Notes: generated by a model from the sequence alone, not told the origin. Positions 1 to 5,409 are shown, counted from the stretch's first letter. The stretch: 5,849 nucleotides of DNA from JADHUC01 sp964617665 (GCA_964617665.1 CAZUAH010000763.1:1-5849); one strand, 5' to 3'. Numbers and translations are program-made.

Positions 1-21
1 TGCCCCTCAACCTAATTGTCG

Positions 22-303
22 CTAAAGACTTAAGCTAATTGACGCCGAACACTGGTCCTGTGCCGACTGAATAAACGTTCTGACGTTATCGACGCATGTC
101 GTTGCATCTAGCCAAGACATCCATGGGCGCAGGTGAGAACGATTCCGATCAATGAGAGCGAACAACTCCTGAGCGTCTTCGCCCGCTAGCGTCCTCATAC
201 GTGTCTTGTCGCCTACCGCGAATTCCAATGACATTTCATTCTCAGCGAAGATCGGGAATAGCGGGTTTTGAAAACACCCGTCTTCAAAATCCGGTTCATT
301 CAC
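22..303 (-). pseudogene. Truncated GNAT acetyltransferase, RimJ/RimL-like N-terminal part
   Basis: The 93-residue product matches the start of RimJ/RimL-type GNAT N-acetyltransferases, which transfer acetyl from acetyl-CoA to protein N-termini or small amines. The recognisable part is about residues 24-84: a first strand (SLEFAV), a 'R-TL-EDAQELFALIDRNR' helix, then 'HLRPWMSWLDAT' and 'FIQSAQDQ'. The family is usually about 170-190 residues. The acetyl-CoA-binding motif A and the whole C-terminal half are missing. After residue 84 the sequence becomes low-complexity (CSASISLSL) and stops, and all three minus-strand frames close within a few codons, so a single frameshift does not restore it. 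The start is a GTG with a strong GGAGG (311-315) seven bases upstream; Met24 is an alternative start. It lies 47 bases after the homocysteine methyltransferase gene on the same strand, so it was probably the second gene of that operon. I infer a non-functional remnant. Only 21 bases follow before the window edge, so more of it could lie outside. Confidence 0.65.
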
Positions 304-350
304 TCGTTATCCTCCGAATACCCTTGGATCTCCTTCCGAAGAAACCGTAT

Positions 351-1331
351 CTAGGTCTGCAGATTAAGAAGGGTCGTGAGCATTGCTATATGCTCACGAC
401 TAGTACCGCAACAGCCACCGATAACTCGGGCACCTGCTTGACGCCATTTCAAGGCATGTTGTGCATAAAGCTCAGGGGCGGTTCTTTTGCTGGTCGTCCA
501 CTGCATCTTTGCATGATCCCAGCTCCTACCGTCATTGGCATAAACACCGATAACATCATCAGGAGCAAGCACCCTTTTCAGTTCAAGAAGGGCCTTCTCC
601 ACTAGATCGAAGCGGGTGCACTGAATGAAGAAGACTCGGGGCCTGTTTTGCGCAAATTGCTCAACAGCTTCATCCATCGAGACACCGCCAAGTGTTCGGC
701 CATCACCTCCGCATGTTAGACCTATGGCGAAATTACTGACTCCAGAGTCCCGTACAGCATTTGAAGTGCCCTTGATTTCATCAAAGGTTGTCAGGGTCTC
801 GAATATTAGCAGATCACCTTCAGCGCTCAGCCGTTGTTCAATTTCAGGCTGAAGCAACTGAGACACAGTTTCCGCAGAAATACTGCTTTCAATTGCATAT
901 GGCGCATCAGTACTCCCCACGCATGTCGCGACCACTACTTTTCGATCAGCCGGTACTGCAGCTCGGGCACTGTCTACAGCAGCACGTATCACATAGCTAT
1001 GGACAGCGTCAGTCTGCGTCTCCTCATCACCAGTGAAGAGCACCGACGGAAGATCTAGGGTCTCAAGGTCACCTCTTTCCAATAGGTCACCGCAGGAGGA
1101 CCTGAGTGCGTTATGCGTATTGGCAATTAGAAACTGGGCCCCGGCAGCTACAAAATCCCTATGGATCTCATCGTTGACTCTTCTCCCTTCAGGGGTCAGG
1201 AGAGCAAAGGAACCCCAGAGAGAGTTTTGTGTATCCACCCCGCGGTCCTCGGTAGTGGTCCCCATTCCACCGTCCATGATCACTGTCTTGACGCTTGATT
1301 GCGTCAATAATTCAGCAAAGACATCTTCCAT
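351..1331 (-). CDS. Homocysteine S-methyltransferase family protein (MmuM/BHMT-like)
   Basis: This 326-residue cytoplasmic enzyme belongs to the Zn-dependent homocysteine methyltransferase family, a TIM barrel that moves a methyl group from a donor such as S-methylmethionine to homocysteine, giving methionine. The N-terminal barrel motif DGGMGTT is at residues 20-26. The three family zinc ligands appear to be Cys238 (FIQCTR, replacing the usual G-x-N-C) and Cys307-Cys308 in the C-terminal VIGGCCGT (303-310). Glu178 in FETL fits the conserved strand acid. Length is close to E. coli MmuM (310) and the protein looks intact. The ATG at 1331 is preceded by a purine-rich GGAAAAGG. I did not assign mmuM because the Cys238 context is atypical and the donor cannot be read from sequence; betaine or another methylated compound is possible. 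The truncated acetyltransferase follows after 47 bases. An 11-bp hairpin lies inside the last codons. Confidence 0.88.
   Translation of the reverse strand: MEDVFAELLTQSSVKTVIMDGGMGTTTEDRGVDTQNSLWGSFALLTPEGRRVNDEIHRDFVAAGAQFLIANTHNALRSSCGDLLERGDLETLDLPSVLFTGDEETQTDAVHSYVIRAAVDSARAAVPADRKVVVATCVGSTDAPYAIESSISAETVSQLLQPEIEQRLSAEGDLLIFETLTTFDEIKGTSNAVRDSGVSNFAIGLTCGGDGRTLGGVSMDEAVEQFAQNRPRVFFIQCTRFDLVEKALLELKRVLAPDDVIGVYANDGRSWDHAKMQWTTSKRTAPELYAQHALKWRQAGARVIGGCCGTSREHIAMLTTLLNLQT
373..400. repeat. Perfect 11-bp inverted repeat inside the methyltransferase 3' end
   Basis: GTCGTGAGCAT (373-383) and ATGCTCACGAC (390-400) are exact reverse complements around a 6-base loop. The stem lies within the codons for SREHIAMLTT near the C-terminus of the methyltransferase. 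On the coding strand it is followed by CCTTCTTAATC, which is only weakly pyrimidine-rich, so it is not a classic intrinsic terminator. It could attenuate or stabilise the transcript ahead of the downstream acetyltransferase remnant, or be coincidence. Confidence 0.5.
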
Positions 1332-1378
1332 AATCAGGCCTTTTCCATTGATCGCCTTTGTTTTGATCCTTTCCTCGA

Positions 1379-1462
1379 AAATAACGTCTCCGTTAGCGCG
1401 GCGGCTGCTCAGCTATCCACCTGATTCCGACGCGACCCGCCGGGTTCATCCGATGGTTCGGC
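1379..1462 (-). other. Possible integron attC-like dyad downstream of the SUKH-3 gene
   Basis: In the 142-base gap after the SUKH-3 stop, the minus strand reads GCCGAAC, then 13 bases after the AAC a CGGCGG. Following 32 bases there is CCGCCG, and 13 bases later GTT. The layout is therefore symmetric: AAC-N13-CGGCGG, a 32-base interior, CCGCCG-N13-GTT. This matches the plan of attC sites (outer R boxes ending AAC/GTT, an unpaired spacer, inner boxes, variable stem). The position just after a stop codon also fits a gene cassette. Against it, the outer boxes do not obey RYYYAAC/GTTRRRY well (GCCGAAC, GTTATTT), the inner boxes pair poorly, and no integrase or second clear attC is in the window. 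At best this is a degenerate site. Confidence 0.28.
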
Positions 1463-1473
1463 GATTTCTCTAT

Positions 1474-1980
1474 CTATCCTGTTGCGTAGCGATACGTCTC
1501 CGGGCTGTTGGCCGTATAGTCGATTCCATACAATGTGACCGTTTCTTGATCCGGCCGCAGCATCGGGCGTGAACGGATGCCGAGCAGGATGTTTTGGACG
1601 GCGGCCTCAAAGGCATCGCCCTCGAAGTAGAACGCTTCGTGAATGTAGCTCCGCCCAAAACAACGCGAGCCAGCATCAATTAGCAATTCGCCATGCCCGT
1701 GGTGGACATCCGCGATACTGACCAATGTAGTGTTCAATAGGCCTTGCCAAGCCGATATCTCATCATCGTGGTCATCTATCTCCGATGCCCGGAAAACGAC
1801 ATCACCAGCAGCGCATTCAATTCCAGCGCCACACTCTCCAACGGTGAGACCTCCGAATTGACTGAGCACTTGCGCTGCTGGATGGTCTTCCGGCACGAAC
1901 CGCGGAACCGCTGCGCGTCGCATCGGATGCCATCCCGCCATGACAAACGTCGTGAGTACCCTCGCCGGTGGCGTAATCAT
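1474..1980 (-). CDS. SUKH-3 family immunity protein
   Basis: The 168-residue product resembles the SUKH-3 branch of the SMI1/KNR4 superfamily. These are small soluble cytoplasmic proteins, many of which act as immunity proteins that bind and neutralise nuclease or other toxins of polymorphic toxin and contact-dependent systems. Family landmarks in order are AGWHPMR (residues 15-21), FGGL (42-45), a middle hydrophobic strand region, LLIDAGSRCFG (99-109) and the C-terminal GDAFEAAVQNILLGIR helix (121-136), followed by a tail of about 32 residues. I chose the ATG at 1980 because GAGGAG lies six bases upstream. An ATG at 2004 would add eight residues (MVRREEYL) but has no ribosome binding site, and those eight codons contain the GAGGAG. 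No toxin gene adjoins it, so it may be an orphan immunity gene. Its own promoter and a 227-base upstream gap suggest independent transcription. The stop is followed by the attC-like dyad. Confidence 0.75.
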   Translation of the reverse strand: MITPPARVLTTFVMAGWHPMRRAAVPRFVPEDHPAAQVLSQFGGLTVGECGAGIECAAGDVVFRASEIDDHDDEISAWQGLLNTTLVSIADVHHGHGELLIDAGSRCFGRSYIHEAFYFEGDAFEAAVQNILLGIRSRPMLRPDQETVTLYGIDYTANSPETYRYATG

Positions 1981-2049
1981 CAAATACTCCTCTCGCCGAA
2001 CCATCTATTAACTCAGTGGCCGGCGCCGTTAGCCGTACCGTCCTAGCAG

Positions 2050-2119
2050 AGCGGGGAAATCCCAGGCATTCTGCAACGTCCTTTCGAGCTAGCGCGAGTT
2101 AACGGCATTATTCCCCGCT
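2050..2119. repeat. 9-bp inverted repeat in the SUKH-3 leader
   Basis: AGCGGGGAA (2050-2058) and TTCCCCGCT (2111-2119) are perfect reverse complements 52 bases apart. The right arm overlaps the end of the proposed -10 box and most of the promoter spacer, so a transcript starting near 2100 would not include both arms. A role as a DNA operator or a remnant of a repeat (the arm at 2111-2119 is preceded on the minus strand by CCGT) is possible but not shown. Confidence 0.35.
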
Positions 2120-2135
2120 ACGGAAGAATTGACAA
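2107..2135 (-). promoter_or_regulatory. Sigma70-like promoter for the SUKH-3 gene
   Basis: On the minus strand TTGTCA (2135-2130, 5 of 6 to TTGACA) and AATAAT (2112-2107, 5 of 6 to TATAAT) are separated by exactly 17 bases. Transcription would begin near 2100 and leave a leader of about 120 bases before the ATG at 1980. The site is downstream of the FGE-like gene stop, where an independent promoter is expected. Confidence 0.5.
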
Positions 2136-2207
2136 GTTATCCAACGCTGATGATCGGCAGGTGTCACCACGAATGAGAGGATTGGATTCTACGAGACCAC
2201 GTAGCCG

Positions 2208-3029
2208 TTACACAGCGTTTGTTGCGAGAACCGATCGAACACGGCGGACGAGTACCGCTTCGATCCACCAACCCTCGGTGTCTTCCCCAGGGACTTGAAA
2301 GCTTGACGCGAGCGGAAGCCAGCTTGCCACGTAGCCCTCACCGCCGCATACGGATCCACCACCATCACCACCTCGCAAGATCGGGCCTTGGCAGAGCTCG
2401 GAGTCGTAGGTGCTTGTGTTCATTACCAGGCCAAACGCATTGGGGCGACGATGGAGATCCCATTCCTTTTCCTCCGACGAACATGATATCGGGCAGTCGT
2501 TGCCCCATCGAAACAGCGATCGAGTGCCCGCTGCGCATGCGTACTCCCATTCGTCGGCCGTTGGTAAACGAAACCCCTCTCCGAGACCGCTCTGGACTCG
2601 ACTGCAACCCTTGGCTTGGTTGTCGCCGTCCTGATTGTACCCGTGGGACCGCGAGTGTACCTCGATAAGGAATGGCAAAATGGCGACGCGTCGCAGCGGA
2701 GTCAAGTGATAGTCCAGGTACGCGCTCAACGTGAAATCGTATTCTTCTTCCGTAAACTGCCAGTCTTCGGCCTGGGCCTCGGTCGGTTGAAACGGTGCCG
2801 CTCTGTCGTACCCAAGCGTCGCCGAGGATTGGCCCGGAATGAGCGCAAAAGACGCATCCTCGAAACCGAAAAACGCGATCTCGTGCGACTGGCCGCCAAG
2901 TGACTGCAGTCGCAGGCCGTCCAAGCGAAACGAATGGCCGAGTTGATCGGCAACGGCTGTGGCAATGGCAAGCCTCCGCTCGGTAGTGAGGCCGTCCCAC
3001 GCGTCAAGTTCGTTCAGTGGCGTCAACAT
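2208..3029 (-). CDS. Divergent SUMF1/FGE-fold (formylglycine-generating enzyme-like) protein
   Basis: The product is 273 residues. Its C-terminal half carries the FGE-sulfatase (SUMF1/EgtB/PvdO) signature: GFRLPTADEWEYA-AAGT--LFRWGND (residues 152-178), NAFGLVMN (197-204) and an LRGG segment (218-221), then ASSF and WWIEAVLVRRV. True FGEs oxidise a sulfatase cysteine to formylglycine and need a cysteine pair in the segment after LRGG. Here that segment is LRGGDGGGSVCGG with one Cys and no partner a few residues on, so FGE activity is unlikely. The N-terminal half (residues 1-140) includes FALIPG and a TLGYDRAAPF stretch that I do not recognise as a named domain. There is no signal peptide. 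The start at 3029 is chosen for GGAGG five bases upstream; an ATG four codons earlier lacks a site and its codons contain the GGAGG. The membrane-protein gene ends 21 bases upstream, implying an operon. Function unknown; a ligand-binding or regulatory role is as likely as an enzymatic one. Confidence 0.7.
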   Translation of the reverse strand: MLTPLNELDAWDGLTTERRLAIATAVADQLGHSFRLDGLRLQSLGGQSHEIAFFGFEDASFALIPGQSSATLGYDRAAPFQPTEAQAEDWQFTEEEYDFTLSAYLDYHLTPLRRVAILPFLIEVHSRSHGYNQDGDNQAKGCSRVQSGLGEGFRLPTADEWEYACAAGTRSLFRWGNDCPISCSSEEKEWDLHRRPNAFGLVMNTSTYDSELCQGPILRGGDGGGSVCGGEGYVASWLPLASSFQVPGEDTEGWWIEAVLVRRVRSVLATNAV

Positions 3030-3050
3030 GCTCGCCTCCATGTAGCTGTG

Positions 3051-3512
3051 TCACGGTTCTTCAGAGGCGGGCGGGAGAGGCTCGTCCGCCATAATGAGCC
3101 ACTCTTTTCCGGCGCCTTGCTGCGTGGGCCGTGGGGGCGGTCGAGTAACAGCAGTCACCTCAGCTTCCGGGAAGAGGCGTCTGAGATCGGCGAGGCTGTA
3201 GCGACCTTCCAGGCTCAGACAATCCTGATACACCTCCAATCTTTCCACCCCGCTCGCGCCAAAGATCCTCAGACTCCGCGGCGCCTTTATGCCAACATGG
3301 CTAACATAATAACCTCTCGCTGGCAGAGGACTCCCTTTTTCAGCAGCGATCTGTCGTGCCCGGAAATCGCGGATCCAACGTAGCGCCTCGTCTCGGTCGT
3401 TGCTCCACTTGAGTTGCACGCCGAGCCAGCCCAGAAACGCGCCCAAGAACGTCACCACTACGAACAGCGCCCCCAAGCTGTAACGCCACCGGCGTCGCTT
3501 AGTGACAGTCAT
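3051..3512 (-). CDS. Single-pass membrane protein of unknown function (planctomycete type)
   Basis: The 153-residue product starts with a basic cluster (KRRRWRYS), then one strongly hydrophobic helix at about residues 13-34 (LGALFVVVTFLGAFLGWLG). A soluble domain follows, beginning QLKWSNDRDEALRWI. The positive N-terminus suggests the N-end stays inside and the C-domain is exported. This 'RRRWRYSL + TM + R-EAL-WI' plan recurs in small planctomycete membrane proteins. The middle part (SLRIFGASGVERLEV...LADLRRLFPEAEVTAV) has a leucine-rich-repeat flavour but is too short to call. The tail is Pro/Glu-rich. I chose ATG at 3512. A TTG two codons earlier (3518) sits closer to an AAAGGG and is a real alternative. 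The FGE-like gene starts 21 bases after the stop, so the two are probably co-expressed. No function can be assigned. Confidence 0.7.
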   Translation of the reverse strand: MTVTKRRRWRYSLGALFVVVTFLGAFLGWLGVQLKWSNDRDEALRWIRDFRARQIAAEKGSPLPARGYYVSHVGIKAPRSLRIFGASGVERLEVYQDCLSLEGRYSLADLRRLFPEAEVTAVTRPPPRPTQQGAGKEWLIMADEPLPPASEEP

Positions 3513-3594
3513 CGGCAATGAGCCCTTTCGCGTTACGACCGGCGTCGCCAGTCAGGGCGAGTGTGACATGAGAGCCGTACGAGTTGTACGTGCG

Positions 3595-3613
3595 GTAGGA
3601 GACGCCAATCTCC
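3595..3613 (+). repeat. Degenerate single REP-like hairpin
   Basis: GTAG is followed by GAGAC, the tetraloop GCCA and ATCTCC, giving a GGAGA/TCTCC stem (3598-3602 with 3609-3613). The GTAG foot and the GCCA loop are the same as in the REPIN at 5100-5161, so I take it as a decayed single member of that class, 60 bases from the pair at 3673-3742. The nine bases GTAGGAGAC (3595-3603) recur inverted at 3763-3771. A 5-bp dyad CGTAC/GTACG (3576-3590) lies just upstream. Confidence 0.45.
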
Positions 3614-3672
3614 ATAGTATTACATTCTGTGCATCTGATGTCATGGAACACTATCGCTTTTCGGATCTTCGC

Positions 3673-3742
3673 GGTAGCGGAACTCGCGAAGAGTTTCGGC
3701 GGGCACGGTCAATCACCGAAAGTCTTCGCGACTTCCGCTACC
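3673..3742. repeat. REPIN-like element A (inverted pair of GTAG hairpins)
   Basis: Two 29-base arms (3673-3701 and 3714-3742) are inverted around a 12-base spacer and differ at only three positions. Each begins GGTAGC and each contains its own hairpin: left arm GGAACTC/GAGTTTC, right arm (read on the minus strand) GGAAGTC/GACTTTC, both with loop GCGAA. Two of the three differences form a compensated C-G to G-C exchange that preserves the inner stem. The design (GTAG foot, small palindrome, paired inversely) is that of REP/REPIN elements, which in other bacteria are mobilised by RAYT (TnpA-REP) Y1 transposases. The right arm overlaps the 3' end of the gene at 3713-4273. Confidence 0.75.
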
Positions 3743-4273
3743 ACATGTATCGGCACGTACTTGTCTCCTACAACACCTGCCGGCAAAAAGCCGCACGAAG
3801 CCTGAGAAATACAGGAACGCGCATCCGAAAAAGGCGACGAGGAACCAATAAGGCAAAACGACTGCTACGTGCGGTGATACGAGGTTGTCCGTGTTTCTGG
3901 GCGTCTCGGTCAGTATTGCGACCGTGAAACCCCCGTACGACGAAATGCTTCCGTGATGATATCCGCCGTTTCCGAGGTAAGTTGCACGATCGAACTGAAT
4001 CGAAACACTCCGGCTGAGGTGATCCCGCATGCAGACACAGTGCAGTCCATCTTCCATGCCGACAGCCTGAAGAAATCCCCCAGGGACATGAACAGCCGCC
4101 GCGGGCTTCGGTAGATGGCCGTGGCGGTTAACGTGTGACGTTGACCACCACAGCACGAGCGCAATAACCACGATGGTCAAGGAAAGAACGCTTCCAATGA
4201 TCCTTCGCCACAATCGTCGAGGACGCTTCGTGGTTTCGGATGAGGAGCACGTTGATGTTCTTTGCCGAGACAT
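3713..4273 (-). CDS. Two-pass membrane protein with REP-derived C-terminus
   Basis: The 186-residue product has a basic N-terminus (KRPRRLWRR), a transmembrane helix at about 26-43 and an extracytoplasmic region of about 90 residues. A second hydrophobic helix lies at about 137-157 (VVLPYWFLVAFFGCAFLYF). It then ends with a short Cys/Arg-rich tail. This two-helix layout with LPYW before the second helix is a common planctomycete plan, and many such proteins end in a small C-x-x-C zinc-ribbon-like tail. Here the tail is AGRCCRRQVRADTC, which looks disordered relative to that. The last nine residues (GSGSREDFR) and the stop codon are read entirely out of REP arm 3714-3742. I infer that the original 3' end was replaced or altered by the repeat. 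The ATG at 4273 has AAAGG six bases upstream. The upstream gene ends 129 bases away on the same strand. Function unknown. Confidence 0.65.
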   Translation of the reverse strand: MSRQRTSTCSSSETTKRPRRLWRRIIGSVLSLTIVVIALVLWWSTSHVNRHGHLPKPAAAVHVPGGFLQAVGMEDGLHCVCMRDHLSRSVSIQFDRATYLGNGGYHHGSISSYGGFTVAILTETPRNTDNLVSPHVAVVLPYWFLVAFFGCAFLYFSGFVRLFAGRCCRRQVRADTCGSGSREDFR

Positions 4274-4301
4274 GCCACACCTTTGTCACGAACGACATGG
4301 A

Positions 4302-4322
4302 TCACGGGACGAGGGTCCGTGA
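4302..4322. repeat. Small hairpin between two membrane-protein genes
   Basis: TCACGGGAC and GTCCGTGA pair with one bulged base around GAGG. It lies 29 bases upstream of the ATG at 4273 and about 80 bases after the preceding stop, with no T-run on either side, so a terminator reading is weak. The rest of the 129-base gap (4274-4402) shows nothing else I can support. Confidence 0.3.
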
Positions 4323-4402
4323 CGCACCATGTCGAAACGGACGTAAACCGCCGCTCGCCTGCGCTGTCGAGTTAGCCACGGCTGACTGCAGAATTCTCTG
4401 AC

Positions 4403-4903
4403 TCATTTGCTGCCTGCAACTCCGCCCTTCTTCTCCCAGAATTCGACCTCTCGCCGGTACTGCGGGCGGTGGTCCGCGACATATCGTTTTCCATGGGGAC
4501 CTGTTCCCTCCAACTGGTCCCAGATCCAATGGATCGTGTCCAAGTCGACCGGCCCGGACAACCGCTTTTCCAGAGAATCGACAAACTTCTTCATGTCTGA
4601 CAGTGCAACGTGCTCCCTCGAAAAGCAGACATTTACGCAGGCCGTCCGAGCCCACCCCACGGCTGCAGTCCATGCCCGCTCGGGCACTGCGTCGGGTCGT
4701 CTCCCCGGAAGCGTATCGAGGAGGTACTCCATTCTTCGGTGCTGGCGCATGAACATCAGATGCGGCAAGGCGGGCAGCACAAGGAGGGAGACCGCAAGCA
4801 CAACCGCCATGCCGATGCCGATGGCAACTGCAACAAATTGACGGCGGGTCGCTCGAACAGGAGTCACCACAAGTCGGGTCCTCGGTGGTTTACTGTCTTT
4901 CAC
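4403..4903 (-). CDS. Membrane-anchored protein of unknown function
   Basis: The 166-residue product has a basic start (PVRATRRQ), one hydrophobic helix at about residues 23-47, and then a mostly helical soluble domain. That domain has a strongly patterned core: AVGWARTACVNVCFS (81-95), a helix with DMKKFVDSLEKRL, then PVDLDTIHWIWDQL (118-131) and GPHGKRYV (135-142). I associate this pattern with uncharacterised planctomycete proteins, but no named domain is recognised. It is probably a type II membrane protein with the domain outside the cytoplasm. The start is a GTG at 4903; no ATG exists in frame between an upstream stop and residue 33, and there is no clear Shine-Dalgarno. The promoter at 4931-4939 gives a leader of only about 20 bases, which supports this start. 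The gene at 3713-4273 follows after 129 bases. Confidence 0.7.
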   Translation of the reverse strand: MKDSKPPRTRLVVTPVRATRRQFVAVAIGIGMAVVLAVSLLVLPALPHLMFMRQHRRMEYLLDTLPGRRPDAVPERAWTAAVGWARTACVNVCFSREHVALSDMKKFVDSLEKRLSGPVDLDTIHWIWDQLEGTGPHGKRYVADHRPQYRREVEFWEKKGGVAGSK

Positions 4904-4930
4904 GGCTGGATGTGTACGACCGCACGACGC

Positions 4931-4939
4931 ATTATATCA
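4931..4939 (-). promoter_or_regulatory. Extended -10 promoter for the gene at 4403-4903
   Basis: On the minus strand TGATATAAT combines a perfect TATAAT with the TGn extension. No convincing -35 is found at 15-18 bases, as is typical for extended -10 promoters. Transcription would begin near 4924, about 20 bases before the GTG start. Confidence 0.5.
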
Positions 4940-5099
4940 TCTGCGAAGCACGTACAGCAGTTGGAGGAGCAGATTCATGCAGAGAGCACATTCCCCCGGT
5001 ACATGACCAAGGCCTCTGATCGATTGACGAGGAAACAAGGCCGATGTCGGCGCGCTGGGGCCCCAGGCTGCTGTCGGGCGAGCGGCAGATGAGAGTTTA

Positions 5100-5161
5100 C
5101 CGTAGTGGGATTCGCCAGAATCCGCGCTTGGCGAATGGAATTCTGGCGAATTCCACTACGG
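5100..5161. repeat. REPIN-like element B (inverted pair of GTAG hairpins)
   Basis: The left arm (5100-5123) and right arm (5137-5161) are inverted around a 13-base loop. Read outward-in, both start CCGTAGTGG and contain a hairpin with loop GCCA. The right-arm stem is GGAATTC/GAATTCC (7 bp) and the left-arm stem is GGATTC/GAATCC (6 bp), so one A-T pair was lost or gained on both sides of the stem together. The foot (GTAG plus one base, then GGAA) and the GC-A loop align with element A, so both are one sequence class. It lies in intergenic DNA away from any gene. Confidence 0.75.
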
Positions 5162-5354
5162 CGGGTCAGAACCTATCTGCCTGTCGCCTTAATAATGCGA
5201 AGAAAAGCGTTGTTTCGAGCGGCCAAATCAATTAGAGTGGGGGGAGCTTGCTTCGGAAGTGGCGGTTCCGTGTTCGGATGTATCATTGGCAACACCCGAA
5301 CTTATTCAGCTCCAACTGCGACTTCTAGGGCGGCAGCGGGGTAATAACCTACCG

Positions 5355-5409
5355 GTAGGATGGGACCATTGTCCCGTCCTGTTCGCTCGGGACAATGGTC
5401 CCAAGCTAC
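5355..5409. repeat. REPIN-like element C (second sequence class)
   Basis: GGGACCATTGTCCCG (5362-5376) and its exact reverse complement (5388-5402) form a perfect 15-bp dyad around an 11-base loop. Each half is itself a hairpin (GGGAC/GTCCC, loop CATT). Each arm is preceded at the same 3-base distance by GTAG (5355-5358, and CTAC 5406-5409 for the right arm). Similarity between arms continues outward: GGCAGCGG near 5332-5339 against GGCAGCAGCGGC read on the minus strand from 5440, with CTACC in both. The unit may therefore span about 5330-5440. A perfect 12-bp palindrome CCTACCGGTAGG (5348-5359) overlaps the left foot. There is no T-run, which argues against a plain terminator. Confidence 0.7.

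Noticed and set aside
201..605. Plus-strand open frame of 134 codons
   Set aside because: It lies antisense to the acetyltransferase remnant and the methyltransferase, has no ribosome binding site and no family resemblance.
2158..2195. Second attC-like site using ATCCAAT and GTTGGAT on the minus strand downstream of the FGE-like gene
   Set aside because: The first box lacks the required AAC and the inner boxes do not pair in the attC pattern.
2189..2204. CTACG/CGTAG hairpin just after the FGE-like stop, considered as a terminator
   Set aside because: The stem is only 5 bp with no T-run on the coding strand.
2365..3000. Minus-strand open frame of 211 codons
   Set aside because: It is a shifted-frame shadow of the FGE-like gene, whose own frame carries clear motifs and a good ribosome binding site.
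3614..3644. Possible promoter for the gene at 3051-3512 (ATGACA, 19 bases, TACTAT on the minus strand)
   Set aside because: The spacing is long and the -10 matches only 4 of 6, so it is not better than chance in this AT-richer gap.
4302..4673. Minus-strand open frame of 123 codons
   Set aside because: It is out of frame with and mostly inside the gene at 4403-4903, and its translation looks like a shadow.
5105..5344. Plus-strand open frame of 79 codons in the intergenic region
   Set aside because: It runs through REPIN B, has no ribosome binding site and reads as arginine-rich nonsense.
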